Source: VFHP01 sp964443385 (lineage in GTDB: Bacteria; Chloroflexota; Dehalococcoidia; Lucifugimonadales; UBA2985). Taken from it: 8,183 nucleotides of DNA. The notes under the pieces are model-generated. The model ran no database searches. It was not told where the DNA came from and worked only from the letters and a program-made list of their open reading frames with translations. The translations under genes and the position numbers were made by a program. Location of the stretch: NCBI GenBank assembly GCA_964443385.1, contig CAYUCO010000103.1:1-8183 (forward strand). The letters are read 5' to 3'. Positions 1 to 6,470 of this stretch are shown here, one piece after another. Position 1 is the stretch's first letter, and each line of letters starts with the position of its first letter.

Positions 1-1113
1 ATTGCCCAAAGTATTAACGGGCTCGACATACATTATCTTGACTCAGGGGAAGTCGATAACAAGAAACCGTTAATACTACTATTGCATGGATTCCCTGAGT
101 TGGCATACAGCTGGAGAAAAATTATTGTGCCCTTATCTCAGTCAGGTTATCGTGTTATAGCACCTGATCAAAGGGGATTTGGTAGAACTACAGGATGGGA
201 TAATTCATATACAGACGATTTATCTACCTATAGCCACATAAATTTGGTCAGAGATATGGTGGCCTTAGTATATTCCTTGGGATATGACTCTGTAGAATGC
301 GTAATCGGCCACGATTCCGGGGCAGGTGTAGCAGGATGGGCATCAATCATACGTCCAGACATATTCAAATCTGTCATACTTATGAGCGCTCCTTTTGCAG
401 GCCCCCCCTCAATACCTTTCGATACAAACAATAATCCAATAGGTCAAATACATGGTCGACCAGATAATATATCCGAAGAACTCGCCTCATTGAAACGACC
501 ACGAAAACACTATCAACACTATTACAGGACACCAGAGGCTAATAAAGACATGACAGAATGCAGTCAAGGAGTACACTCTTTTTTAAGAGGTTATTATCAT
601 TACAAAAGTGCTGACTGGCAAGGCAATAAACCGTTCCAGCTCGAATCCTGGACTGCTGGAGAATTAGAGAAAATGCCAACCTATTATATAATGGATTTAG
701 AAGACAATATGGCTCAAACCGTAGAAAAAGAGATGCCAACTCAATCTCAAATAGATTCCTGCAAATGGCTAACAGAAACTGAATTGTCCGTATACGCCAA
801 AGAGTATTCCAGAACAGGATTTCAAGGTGGATTAAATTGGTACAGACGAGGAGGAAACGTAGCTTCAGCCCCAGGAAGTCAGCAAGCTCTGGAAGTCTTT
901 TCAGGAAAGAAGATAGACATACCCTCATTATTTATAGCAGGTAAACAGGATTGGGGCCCACAACAAAGACCCGGTGCATTGAGTAATTTACAGAACAAAG
1001 TATGCAGTAACATGAAAAGTATGCATTTCATTGATAAAGCCGGACATTGGGTTCAACAAGAACAACCTGAAGAAGTATGCAAGCTAGTTATAGAATTCCT
1101 GAAAACAATATAG
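1..1113 (+). CDS. Epoxide hydrolase (alpha/beta-hydrolase fold), 5' partial
   Basis: The frame is open from base 1 to the TAG at 1111-1113 (370 residues), so the start lies outside the window; family members usually begin only 5-15 residues earlier. Seen: the oxyanion-hole motif HGFPE at residues 29-33, followed by a YSWR stretch typical of epoxide hydrolases; the nucleophile elbow GHDSGA with Asp105; a likely acid Asp317 in GKQDWGP; and catalytic His349 in AGHW. The lid carries Tyr171 (HYQHYYRTPE) and Tyr281 (GGLNWYR), which align with the two epoxide-activating tyrosines of soluble epoxide hydrolase. The family opens epoxides to vicinal diols through an alkyl-enzyme ester on Asp, in the cytoplasm. 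Oddity: the residue after the nucleophile is Ser, where Trp is usual. Haloalkane or fluoroacetate dehalogenase is less likely, because the HGFPE and NWYR motifs and both lid tyrosines point to epoxides. It converges on the minus-strand genes. Confidence 0.9.
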   Translation: MAQSINGLDIHYLDSGEVDNKKPLILLLHGFPELAYSWRKIIVPLSQSGYRVIAPDQRGFGRTTGWDNSYTDDLSTYSHINLVRDMVALVYSLGYDSVECVIGHDSGAGVAGWASIIRPDIFKSVILMSAPFAGPPSIPFDTNNNPIGQIHGRPDNISEELASLKRPRKHYQHYYRTPEANKDMTECSQGVHSFLRGYYHYKSADWQGNKPFQLESWTAGELEKMPTYYIMDLEDNMAQTVEKEMPTQSQIDSCKWLTETELSVYAKEYSRTGFQGGLNWYRRGGNVASAPGSQQALEVFSGKKIDIPSLFIAGKQDWGPQQRPGALSNLQNKVCSNMKSMHFIDKAGHWVQQEQPEEVCKLVIEFLKTI

Positions 1114-1114
1114 A

Positions 1115-1231
1115 CTACAGTACCAACCAGATAACTACTGCCAATATCACCACTGCAGCTATTATAAGAACTATCTTTTTGGTTCGTTTAGGCTTTTCAG
1201 GAACTCCGAATTGATTAACATATCCACTCAT
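1115..1231 (-). CDS. Small single-pass membrane protein, 38 residues
   Basis: Found by reading the minus strand between the epoxide hydrolase and the VOC gene. ATG at 1231-1229 and TAG at 1117-1115 enclose 38 codons. The protein has a polar N-terminus, a basic patch at residues 13-19 (KPKRTKK), then an unbroken hydrophobic helix over residues 20-38 (IVLIIAAVVILAVV and on) ending right at the stop. This is the pattern of an N-in, tail-anchored single-span protein. A weak GGA lies 8 bases before the ATG; an in-frame GTG two codons earlier is an alternative start. It is the last gene of the minus-strand run, 62 bases after the VOC stop, and its stop is one base from the convergent epoxide-hydrolase stop. 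The clean topology of basic patch then exactly one membrane span argues against a chance frame, but the family is unrecognised and no function is assigned. Confidence 0.6.
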   Translation of the reverse strand: MSGYVNQFGVPEKPKRTKKIVLIIAAVVILAVVIWLVL

Positions 1232-1285
1232 TTTCACATCCGATCTATATGCATTCTAATTTTCATTTCATCGCGTAGACTTACA

Positions 1286-1300
1286 GACATAATTTATGTC
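1286..1300. repeat. Perfect 7-bp-arm palindrome over the VOC stop codon
   Basis: GACATAA, one central base, then TTATGTC. It includes the TAA stop (1296-1294 on the minus strand) of the VOC gene. There is no T-run, and as a hairpin it would form only a five-pair stem, so it is a poor intrinsic terminator. It could be an operator for the small membrane-protein gene downstream, or chance. Confidence 0.3.
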
Positions 1301-1713
1301 CATTGGAATTCTCCCTTTGGGCCTAGAGGTAACGCAGGATTATATGCTATTTCCCAAAGAAATCCATCTGGGTCTGCAAAGTACCCTGAATAACCACCCC
1401 AAAATGCTTTTTCAGCCGTTTTAATCAATCTACCACCAGCCAGTTCAGCCTTTTGCAGCAATTCATCCACATTTTCAACGGATTCTGTGTTGTATGCCAA
1501 GGTAAACTGTGGATGGTTATCAGAACCAATATGGAAGCCTACGTCCCTAGATAATTTGTCTATTTGATACAAAGCCAAAGCCATACCAATCATATTGAAA
1601 GCCACTATACTTCCATTATCTGTAGCAGGTTCCCACCCAATCCGTTTATAAAACTCCACAGATTTTCCCAAGTCACGAACACCCAATGTGATAAAACTGA
1701 TGCGCTGATCCAA
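1294..1713 (-). CDS. VOC-family (glyoxalase/dioxygenase-like) protein without the usual metal histidines
   Basis: 139 residues, the normal size for a two-module VOC protein. The first half-module is ITLGVRDLGKSVEFYKRIGW (residues 8-27). The second ends in WGGYSGYFADPDGFLWEIAYNP (residues 105-126), the conserved tail of this VOC subgroup. VOC metal sites normally use His near the start of each module and Glu at the end. Here the first position is Phe7, no His is seen at the start of the second module (FTLAYN, 70-75), and only Glu121 (WEIAYNP) remains. A metal-free binding role or an altered mechanism is therefore plausible; the substrate is unknown. The start is TTG at 1713: a TGA two codons upstream in frame rules out anything earlier, and GGAG at 1726-1723 lies 9 bases before it. 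It begins one base after the CoA-transferase stop, so translation is probably coupled. Confidence 0.85.
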   Translation of the reverse strand: MDQRISFITLGVRDLGKSVEFYKRIGWEPATDNGSIVAFNMIGMALALYQIDKLSRDVGFHIGSDNHPQFTLAYNTESVENVDELLQKAELAGGRLIKTAEKAFWGGYSGYFADPDGFLWEIAYNPALPLGPKGEFQWT

Positions 1714-1714
1714 T

Positions 1715-4390
1715 CTATATCACTCCATTTTCAGTCATGACAGCCAATTCTTCTTTCTTAATTCCAAACTCATCACAATATATCTCCTGATTGTGTTCAC
1801 CAATCAAGGGTGCTCGCCTAGAAATAGCCCAAGGGGAATCATTGTATATACCAGCAGGCCCAGGATATTTAAATGTTTTCGACAACTCAGGATGTTCAAC
1901 ATCCGTCCAAAAACCTCTGTCCTCCAAGTGTCCATCATTGATCAAATCATCTGGAGTCCTAATTGCACCCCAGGCAAATCCTCTCTGCTGACCTCCGTGA
2001 TAAACCTCATCCTGAGTGCGACTAGCCACAAAATCAACAAACAAGCCACTTATATTCTGGCCATTATCTTTAATGAATTGAGGGTCATTATATTTATCGT
2101 CTAACAGATCCCCTGCCATACCATAACTGTCCATCCACTCAGCCAAGACTCGAAGTCTTTCCGGTGTTAATCTAGCAGGAGCTATCCCAGCATTAATATA
2201 TTTGCCATCTTTACACATTAATTGGCTTTTAGGCATGTTAAAACTCGCAACCGAAGAAGCATGTCTGCCTGTATTTCTACGAACTTCTTCACCAGTGTAT
2301 TCGTATGTCATAGTATGCATTTCTGTAGTCAACACGCAAGCATCATGTACAGAGGAATCTATATACTGTCCTTTTCCTGTAACGGCACGGTAATTTAATG
2401 CTGCCATTATAGCAATATAGGAATAGTGACTGCCCATGTGCCAGGCCTGCCCTCCCCCACCCGCTATAGGAGGAGGATCATCCACATCCTCTTCGTTATA
2501 TCCGCAACAACCCATCTGACCCCCGGCTGATAAATGTATTAGATCTGTAGTAGCAAAATCCTTCCATGGTCCGGTCTGTCCAAACGGTGTTAAGGAACAC
2601 ATTATTAACCCTGGGTTATCTAAGGACAGTTCTTTATATCCTAAACCCAAAGACTCCATGCAGCCTGGATGGAAGGTTTCTAGGATGACATCGGCTGTAG
2701 AAGCAAGTTTTCGAAATATATTCTTACCATCTGGTGACTCAATATTTAGGGTAATCCCTCTTTTCGAAGTGTTGTAATGCCAAAACGATAAACTTCGCTC
2801 CCGATGAGGGATATCATTCAAAAATGGCCCAACTGAACGAGTTGATTCACCATCTGGAGGCTCAACCTTTATAAGGTCAGCTCCTAAATCAGCCATCAAT
2901 TTCCCAGCCCATTGACCTTTTTCATCCGATAGTTCAAGAACTCTTATTCCGTTCAACGGACCTTTCGAAGTTTTGCTGTTGGTGGTTTTACGATTAACTT
3001 TCTTGACGGGCAACGTGATTTCTTTAACTTTTTCAGTGGATTCAATAATTCTATTTATGTAGTCGTATTTTTCAACAGAAGATGGCCAAAATGTACCGTC
3101 CTCATATCCTTCAGCCAGTTCATCATGGGAAAGTCCGAGTATACCCTCGAATACTTCTCGGTTATTCTGGCCTATCAAAGGGGCATGCATATGGTTAAGC
3201 GCTGGCGATTCAGACAGATGGAAGGGGGCATTTTGAAACCTATGTCTGCCTAATACCGGGTGGTCCAACTCATTGAACATACCCCTATGTTTCAATTGAG
3301 GATCATTTTCCATACGATCCTTATTGCTTTGAACAGGCATACATCGCACTCCTGCCGACTGACAAAGTTCCATTAAATCATATCTCTCTATAGTGGTAGT
3401 CCAAGATTCGATACCAGAATCCAATTCTTCCTGATTCTGGATTCTACCCATTAAAGTAGAAAATCTCTCATCATTCGCCCAAGACGGATCTCCCATCAAT
3501 TTTTGTAATTTCTGCCATTCTTCGTCTGAAAGGCAAACAATAGTACACCAATCGTAGTAACCCCCACCTTTAGTTCTATATGCATTATGCGGCGCAACTG
3601 TAGGTCCACGATAATTATTTAACAAATCAGTACCCGGCCAATGAGCTCGATTGCCCGGCGGAAATCCCTCTCTTTGCAAAGATCTACCATTTACTGTTAT
3701 ATCCAATAGAGAGGGTCCATTTAAGGGTATGCCAACCATCATTTGAGAAAGGTCAATATGTTGACCCAATCCCGTCATATTTCTCCGATTCAAACCAGTT
3801 AATGCAGCCATTGCTATATATAGACCACCCGTATCATCCAAGTACGACCATCCCCAACCTGCAGGTTGTTCTCCTGGCAAACCTGATAAATGGGTCATAC
3901 CAGATAGAGCCTGCGCAACTGGACCCATAGTTGTATATGTATGATTCCTACCGGTATGACCAAACCCTGCCTGGGACACGTATATTATCTCAGGATTAAT
4001 CTTAGTCATTTCGTCATAGGATATTCCCCAGTTATACAGCACCCGAGAACTGTAATTTTCCACAACAATATCGGATACTGCTATTAGACGCTTAACTAAG
4101 TCTAATCCTTTCTCCGATCTAAGATTGACACTTATACTCAATTTGTTCGCGTTGCTATCATTGAACATATAATTGGAATTCAAACTAGGCTCAATTCCTG
4201 GTAACGTTACTAATCCAGGATTCCTTATCATGTCAGGCGTTTGAGGCCATTCAATCTTTATTACTTCAGCACCCAATGTTCCCAACCACCTGCATCCCCA
4301 AGGACCTGCACGTACCCAAGTGAAATCCAAAACACGTATACCTGACAGAGCTTGTGGCCTTACAACACTTTCATCCAGCAATGTAGTCAT
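1715..4390 (-). CDS. Tandem-domain class III CoA-transferase (CaiB/BaiF family)
   Basis: 891 residues, about twice the 380-420 of a single class III CoA-transferase. Domain 1 covers about residues 14-430 and domain 2 about 477-891, joined by a Lys/Thr/Ser-rich linker (about 441-477). Each half starts with the family opening (LSGIRVLDFTWVRAGPW at 15; LNGIRVLELSDEKGQWAG at 479) and has a LGAEVIKIE- or LGADLIKVE-like strand and a TGxGQxID motif (206-213; 671-678). The family moves CoA between a donor thioester and an acid through an Asp-CoA intermediate. Counting back from TGxGQ, the catalytic Asp falls on D185 in domain 1 (YLDDTGG) but on W650 in domain 2, so only the first half looks catalytic. 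DddD (DMSP CoA-transferase) is also a tandem fusion, but there the second half is the active one. ATG at 4390 has a GGAGG site 7 bases upstream. The acid substrate cannot be read from the sequence. It sits in a run with two VOC genes. Confidence 0.93.
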   Translation of the reverse strand: MTTLLDESVVRPQALSGIRVLDFTWVRAGPWGCRWLGTLGAEVIKIEWPQTPDMIRNPGLVTLPGIEPSLNSNYMFNDSNANKLSISVNLRSEKGLDLVKRLIAVSDIVVENYSSRVLYNWGISYDEMTKINPEIIYVSQAGFGHTGRNHTYTTMGPVAQALSGMTHLSGLPGEQPAGWGWSYLDDTGGLYIAMAALTGLNRRNMTGLGQHIDLSQMMVGIPLNGPSLLDITVNGRSLQREGFPPGNRAHWPGTDLLNNYRGPTVAPHNAYRTKGGGYYDWCTIVCLSDEEWQKLQKLMGDPSWANDERFSTLMGRIQNQEELDSGIESWTTTIERYDLMELCQSAGVRCMPVQSNKDRMENDPQLKHRGMFNELDHPVLGRHRFQNAPFHLSESPALNHMHAPLIGQNNREVFEGILGLSHDELAEGYEDGTFWPSSVEKYDYINRIIESTEKVKEITLPVKKVNRKTTNSKTSKGPLNGIRVLELSDEKGQWAGKLMADLGADLIKVEPPDGESTRSVGPFLNDIPHRERSLSFWHYNTSKRGITLNIESPDGKNIFRKLASTADVILETFHPGCMESLGLGYKELSLDNPGLIMCSLTPFGQTGPWKDFATTDLIHLSAGGQMGCCGYNEEDVDDPPPIAGGGGQAWHMGSHYSYIAIMAALNYRAVTGKGQYIDSSVHDACVLTTEMHTMTYEYTGEEVRRNTGRHASSVASFNMPKSQLMCKDGKYINAGIAPARLTPERLRVLAEWMDSYGMAGDLLDDKYNDPQFIKDNGQNISGLFVDFVASRTQDEVYHGGQQRGFAWGAIRTPDDLINDGHLEDRGFWTDVEHPELSKTFKYPGPAGIYNDSPWAISRRAPLIGEHNQEIYCDEFGIKKEELAVMTENGVI
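1723..1726 (-). promoter_or_regulatory. Ribosome-binding site for the TTG-started VOC gene
   Basis: GGAG on the minus strand, inside the last codons of the CoA-transferase gene and 9 bases before TTG at 1713. It supports the non-AUG start and translational coupling. Confidence 0.6.
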
Positions 4391-4397
4391 GAATTAT

Positions 4398-4402
4398 CCT
4401 CC
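4398..4402 (-). promoter_or_regulatory. Strong ribosome-binding site of the CoA-transferase gene
   Basis: A full GGAGG 7 bases before ATG 4390, the best such site in the window, which fixes this start and suggests high translation. Confidence 0.8.
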
Positions 4403-4453
4403 CAAATTCGAGAATTTAACCAAAACTAATTTTCCGATAAATGGTTATCTATG

Positions 4454-4459
4454 ATTATA
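4454..4459 (-). promoter_or_regulatory. Candidate -10 box for an internal CoA-transferase promoter
   Basis: A consensus TATAAT on the minus strand in the 111-base gap ahead of the CoA-transferase. Transcription would start near 4447, leaving a leader of about 57 bases. The -35 position (about 4477-4482, TCCCAT) is a poor match, so it would need an activator or may be chance in AT-rich DNA. If real, the CoA-transferase and second VOC genes could be expressed separately from the two genes upstream. Confidence 0.4.
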
Positions 4460-4470
4460 ATCCAAATCGA

Positions 4471-4515
4471 TCCAATATGGGACCTTTTTGAAACGAATCC
4501 TTTACTCCAATATGG
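4471..4515. repeat. Pair of 10-bp direct repeats upstream of the CoA-transferase
   Basis: TCCAATATGG occurs at 4471-4480 and again at 4506-4515, 35 bases apart (start to start). The near copy overlaps the weak -35 position of the candidate promoter; the far copy lies in the last codons of the 75-residue gene. The layout would suit an activator binding two sites, but a short repeat like this could be accidental. Confidence 0.3.
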
Positions 4516-4729
4516 ATTCTAGTTCATCGAGTCTCGCGTATTCGGTTTTGAAGTCATATGTATCGATATATCCTAACACCCAAGACAATGTTTCGTAGGT
4601 TGCACCTGCGTAGTCACGGATTCTCATCTGACGATCAGATAATGTGGACAATATAGATGGTTCCCCAACAACCTCCAGAAGATTCTCCACATTTTTCATC
4701 AAATTTCGTATCTCTTTTTCATTTATCAT
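4502..4729 (-). CDS. Small hypothetical protein, 75 residues
   Basis: ATG at 4729 with a modest GGATGG about 6 bases upstream; TAA at 4504-4502. No family was recognised. The protein is soluble, with no signal peptide or membrane span, and appears mostly helical: a charged N-terminal helix (MINEKEIRNLMKNVENLLEV, residues 1-20), a short break around GEPSI, then two likely helices, with an aromatic-rich patch RDYAGATYETLSWVLGYID (38-56) and an acidic C-terminus. It lies between the VOC gene (33 bases upstream) and the CoA-transferase (111 bases downstream), both on the same strand, so it is probably co-transcribed with the VOC gene. It could be a small accessory or regulatory partner, but nothing in the sequence shows which. 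It is judged real because of operon position, a usable ribosome-binding site and no competing frame. Confidence 0.6.
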   Translation of the reverse strand: MINEKEIRNLMKNVENLLEVVGEPSILSTLSDRQMRIRDYAGATYETLSWVLGYIDTYDFKTEYARLDELESILE

Positions 4730-4762
4730 AAATTGCCATCCCCATTTCCGCTATAAATTCAA

Positions 4763-5161
4763 TTACTTAGCTGCTGATTGAACTAATTCTATTAACACAT
4801 GATCAGGGCCCTCTATATAAGCCAACTTTGCTCCTGATCCAACTTCGGTTATGGGCAATACAATTCTTACTCCATGATTTTCGAATTCGCATATATCTGC
4901 CTCTATGTCATCAGTGCTGAACCCAAAGTGTTCCAATCCTAATGTATTCAGTTCCGCAGATCCTTCATAGTCAGACGACCCTGATACTTGAGAAGATATA
5001 TTTAATCTGACTGGGCCACCCGTGTCCATAGAAACTGTTATTGTACCTGGCATAACTTCTCTGGAAGACAATACTTTCGTACCGAAAAATTTCTCGTACC
5101 AAGCCGCTGAAGCCATAGGATCCTTAGCTCTAATGTGTATATGGTTAATCAAATATGCCAT
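4763..5161 (-). CDS. VOC-family (glyoxalase/dioxygenase-like) metalloprotein
   Basis: 132 residues from ATG 5161. The module opening is YLINHIHIRAKDPMASAAWY (residues 3-22), followed by a FFGTKVL strand; the second module has LGLEHFGFSTDDIEADICEF (74-93) and ends with DHVLIELVQ. The usual metal positions are filled by His7, His78 and Glu125, so a divalent-metal site is plausible, unlike in the VOC protein at 1294-1713. VOC metalloenzymes include glyoxalase I, methylmalonyl-CoA epimerase, extradiol dioxygenases and thiol transferases; which applies cannot be told. An epimerase acting on a CoA thioester would fit the CoA-transferase in the same run, but that is inference. The start was chosen because GGAG at 5173-5170 sits 8 bases before it; an upstream in-frame TTG at 5182 would add seven unlikely residues. 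It is the first gene of the minus-strand run. Confidence 0.88.
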   Translation of the reverse strand: MAYLINHIHIRAKDPMASAAWYEKFFGTKVLSSREVMPGTITVSMDTGGPVRLNISSQVSGSSDYEGSAELNTLGLEHFGFSTDDIEADICEFENHGVRIVLPITEVGSGAKLAYIEGPDHVLIELVQSAAK

Positions 5162-5169
5162 TACGCTTA

Positions 5170-5173
5170 CTCC
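5170..5173 (-). promoter_or_regulatory. Ribosome-binding site fixing the VOC start at 5161
   Basis: GGAG on the minus strand, 8 bases before ATG 5161. It would lie inside the coding region if TTG 5182 were used, so it favours the shorter protein. Confidence 0.6.
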
Positions 5174-5185
5174 AAATTCCAAATA

Positions 5186-5215
5186 ATTTTATGTGAATAT
5201 AATATAACGTTCCAA
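5186..5215 (-). promoter_or_regulatory. Candidate promoter of the VOC/CoA-transferase run
   Basis: On the minus strand, TTGGAA at 5215-5210 and TAAAAT at 5191-5186 are separated by 18 bases (4 of 6 and 5 of 6 matches to the sigma-70 consensus). Transcription would start near 5179, giving a leader of about 18 bases before ATG 5161 that still includes the GGAG site. Confidence 0.4.
5198..5203 (+). promoter_or_regulatory. Candidate -10 box of the EamA permease gene
   Basis: A consensus TATAAT on the plus strand, about 30 bases before ATG 5234, with no good -35 box. It lies inside the spacer of the opposing minus-strand promoter candidate, so the two would compete for polymerase. Confidence 0.35.
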
Positions 5216-5233
5216 TGGGATTTGGCATATCAT

Positions 5234-6142
5234 ATGAATATGTACAACTGGGTATTTATAACTATTTTTGCCGCCGTAATGCAGACTACCCGTACTAGCT
5301 TGCAAAAATCACTGAAACAAAATCTCTCATCAGAAGCAATTACTTGGGTTAGGTACAGCTTCGGATTACCAGTGGTGATAATTTACATAATGATTCTCAA
5401 TACTACTGGTTTAGAGATACCAGCAATTAATCCTCCATTTGTAGCTTATTGCATAGCAGCAGGTATATTTCAAATTATCGCCACGATCCTTCTTGTTTCG
5501 CTGTTTTCTCACAGGAATTTTGCCGTTAGTACAGCTTATGCCAAAACCGAAGCTATACAAGCAGCTATAATTGGAGCTGTATTTTTCGAAGAATATGTCA
5601 ATTTCTTTGGCTCAATCGCTATAACGATAGGCGTTTTAGGCGTGATATTGATTTCAATGTCTGAAAACTCAATCACATGGAAATCTTTGTTATTCAGTAT
5701 TAGACAAAGATCTACTTTGATAGGCATAACATGTGGAAGCACATTCGCCCTAGATGCTTTACTCATTCGAGAGGCGATACTTGTGTTAGATAATGACAAC
5801 TCAATTATGAACGCCGCGTTCACACTGATATCACTATCTACTATAAATCTATTCTTGCTTGGTGGTTGGATTTTATACAAAGACTTATCCGAATTTAAAA
5901 AGATAAAAGTGTTTTGGAGGACATCAGCACTAGTTGGCCTCACAAGCTCAGTTGGGTCTATAGGTTGGTTTACAGGATTTGCTCTAACTCAAGTGGCTTA
6001 CGTAAAAACGGTTGGGCAAATAGAACTTCTATTCTCAATTCTTATTACACAAAAGATATTCAAAGAAGGTATCAACAAAATCGAGTTAACAGCTATACTC
6101 GCAGTGACGTCTAGCATATTATTGCTAATACAAAACACCTGA
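5234..6142 (+). CDS. EamA/DMT-superfamily permease, ten membrane helices
   Basis: 302 residues from ATG 5234 (a second ATG at 5240 is equally possible), the usual size of a two-repeat drug/metabolite transporter. About ten hydrophobic spans are seen, near residues 5-18, 36-56, 67-90, 98-117, 122-142, 160-178, 193-212, 229-250, 258-275 and 281-299. Each half has an AYAKTEAIQAAIIGAVFFEE-like segment (101-120) or AYVKTVGQIELLFSILITQK (255-274), the conserved fourth-helix region of EamA repeats that ends in a short basic or acidic turn. It sits in the cytoplasmic membrane and exports or imports a small metabolite that cannot be identified. The frame is open further upstream to 5135, but that would overlap the divergent VOC gene and add polar residues before the first helix, so it was rejected. 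No good ribosome-binding site precedes either ATG; GGGA at 5217-5220 is too far. Confidence 0.85.
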   Translation: MNMYNWVFITIFAAVMQTTRTSLQKSLKQNLSSEAITWVRYSFGLPVVIIYIMILNTTGLEIPAINPPFVAYCIAAGIFQIIATILLVSLFSHRNFAVSTAYAKTEAIQAAIIGAVFFEEYVNFFGSIAITIGVLGVILISMSENSITWKSLLFSIRQRSTLIGITCGSTFALDALLIREAILVLDNDNSIMNAAFTLISLSTINLFLLGGWILYKDLSEFKKIKVFWRTSALVGLTSSVGSIGWFTGFALTQVAYVKTVGQIELLFSILITQKIFKEGINKIELTAILAVTSSILLLIQNT

Positions 6143-6192
6143 AATGCAATAAGGTGAACACAAAACAATGAAACATACTCTCGAAAAACCCA

Positions 6193-6198
6193 TATAAT
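6193..6198 (+). promoter_or_regulatory. Candidate -10 box before the two-helix membrane protein
   Basis: A consensus TATAAT, with transcription expected near 6205, only about 7 bases before ATG 6212. That fits the lack of a ribosome-binding site there and suggests a nearly leaderless message. The -35 is weak (ATGAAA at 6168-6173, spacing 19). Confidence 0.3.
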
Positions 6199-6211
6199 AA
6201 GCTATAAAAGC

Positions 6212-6469
6212 ATGCCTACCAAAACAATTATAAATAAACTCACGGAGAATAAACGAGATATTTTCATAACTTTAGGATATTTCGTCATTTTTCGATCTGT
6301 AATAGGTTTTTCGATACTGGCTATAGCATATTTCGCAGGAGTTGAAATAAAGGAAGTCAGGGATATTGAAGTGTTTGGTGTTAAAATATACCTGATATTA
6401 TTGCCATTGATTATATTCTCAGTTGGTAGACGGTTCTACAAAATACGAAGATGGTGGATCAGTAAATAA
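6212..6469 (+). CDS. Small two-helix membrane protein, 85 residues
   Basis: ATG 6212 to TAA 6467-6469. Two hydrophobic spans are seen: about residues 17-41 (ending in ILAIAYFAG) and 55-71 (IYLILLPLIIFSVG). The loop between them is acidic and short (EIKEVRDIEV). The N-terminal tail (KTIINKLTENKR) and the C-terminal tail (RRFYKIRRWW) are basic, predicting both ends in the cytoplasm. The family was not recognised. The gene lies 69 bases after the EamA permease and its stop is one base before the GTG of the HAD gene, so it is probably co-translated with the HAD hydrolase. No clear ribosome-binding site is present. The consistent positive-inside topology supports a real protein. Confidence 0.65.
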   Translation: MPTKTIINKLTENKRDIFITLGYFVIFRSVIGFSILAIAYFAGVEIKEVRDIEVFGVKIYLILLPLIIFSVGRRFYKIRRWWISK

Positions 6470-6470
6470 A

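Noticed and set aside
539..928. Long minus-strand open frame opposite the epoxide hydrolase (and a shorter one at 228-431)
   Set aside because: They lie wholly inside a gene with complete catalytic motifs, and the translations show no domain pattern.
1..1113. Haloalkane or fluoroacetate dehalogenase for the first gene
   Set aside because: HGFPE, YSWR, NWYR and two lid tyrosines match epoxide hydrolases; haloalkane dehalogenases have a different oxyanion motif and halide-binding Trp.
1211..1393. Plus-strand frame of 60 residues, and others at 1793-2104 and 2202-2393
   Set aside because: Antisense to the VOC and CoA-transferase genes, whose motifs are clear; no plausible ribosome-binding site or protein pattern.
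5135..5233. Longer N-terminus for the EamA permease
   Set aside because: It would overlap the divergent VOC start and the promoter region, and adds polar residues before the first helix that the family lacks.
6423..6470. Upstream TTG start for the HAD hydrolase
   Set aside because: It overlaps the membrane-protein gene by 47 bases. Starting at GTG 6471 places the DVFGT motif at the usual distance from the N-terminus.
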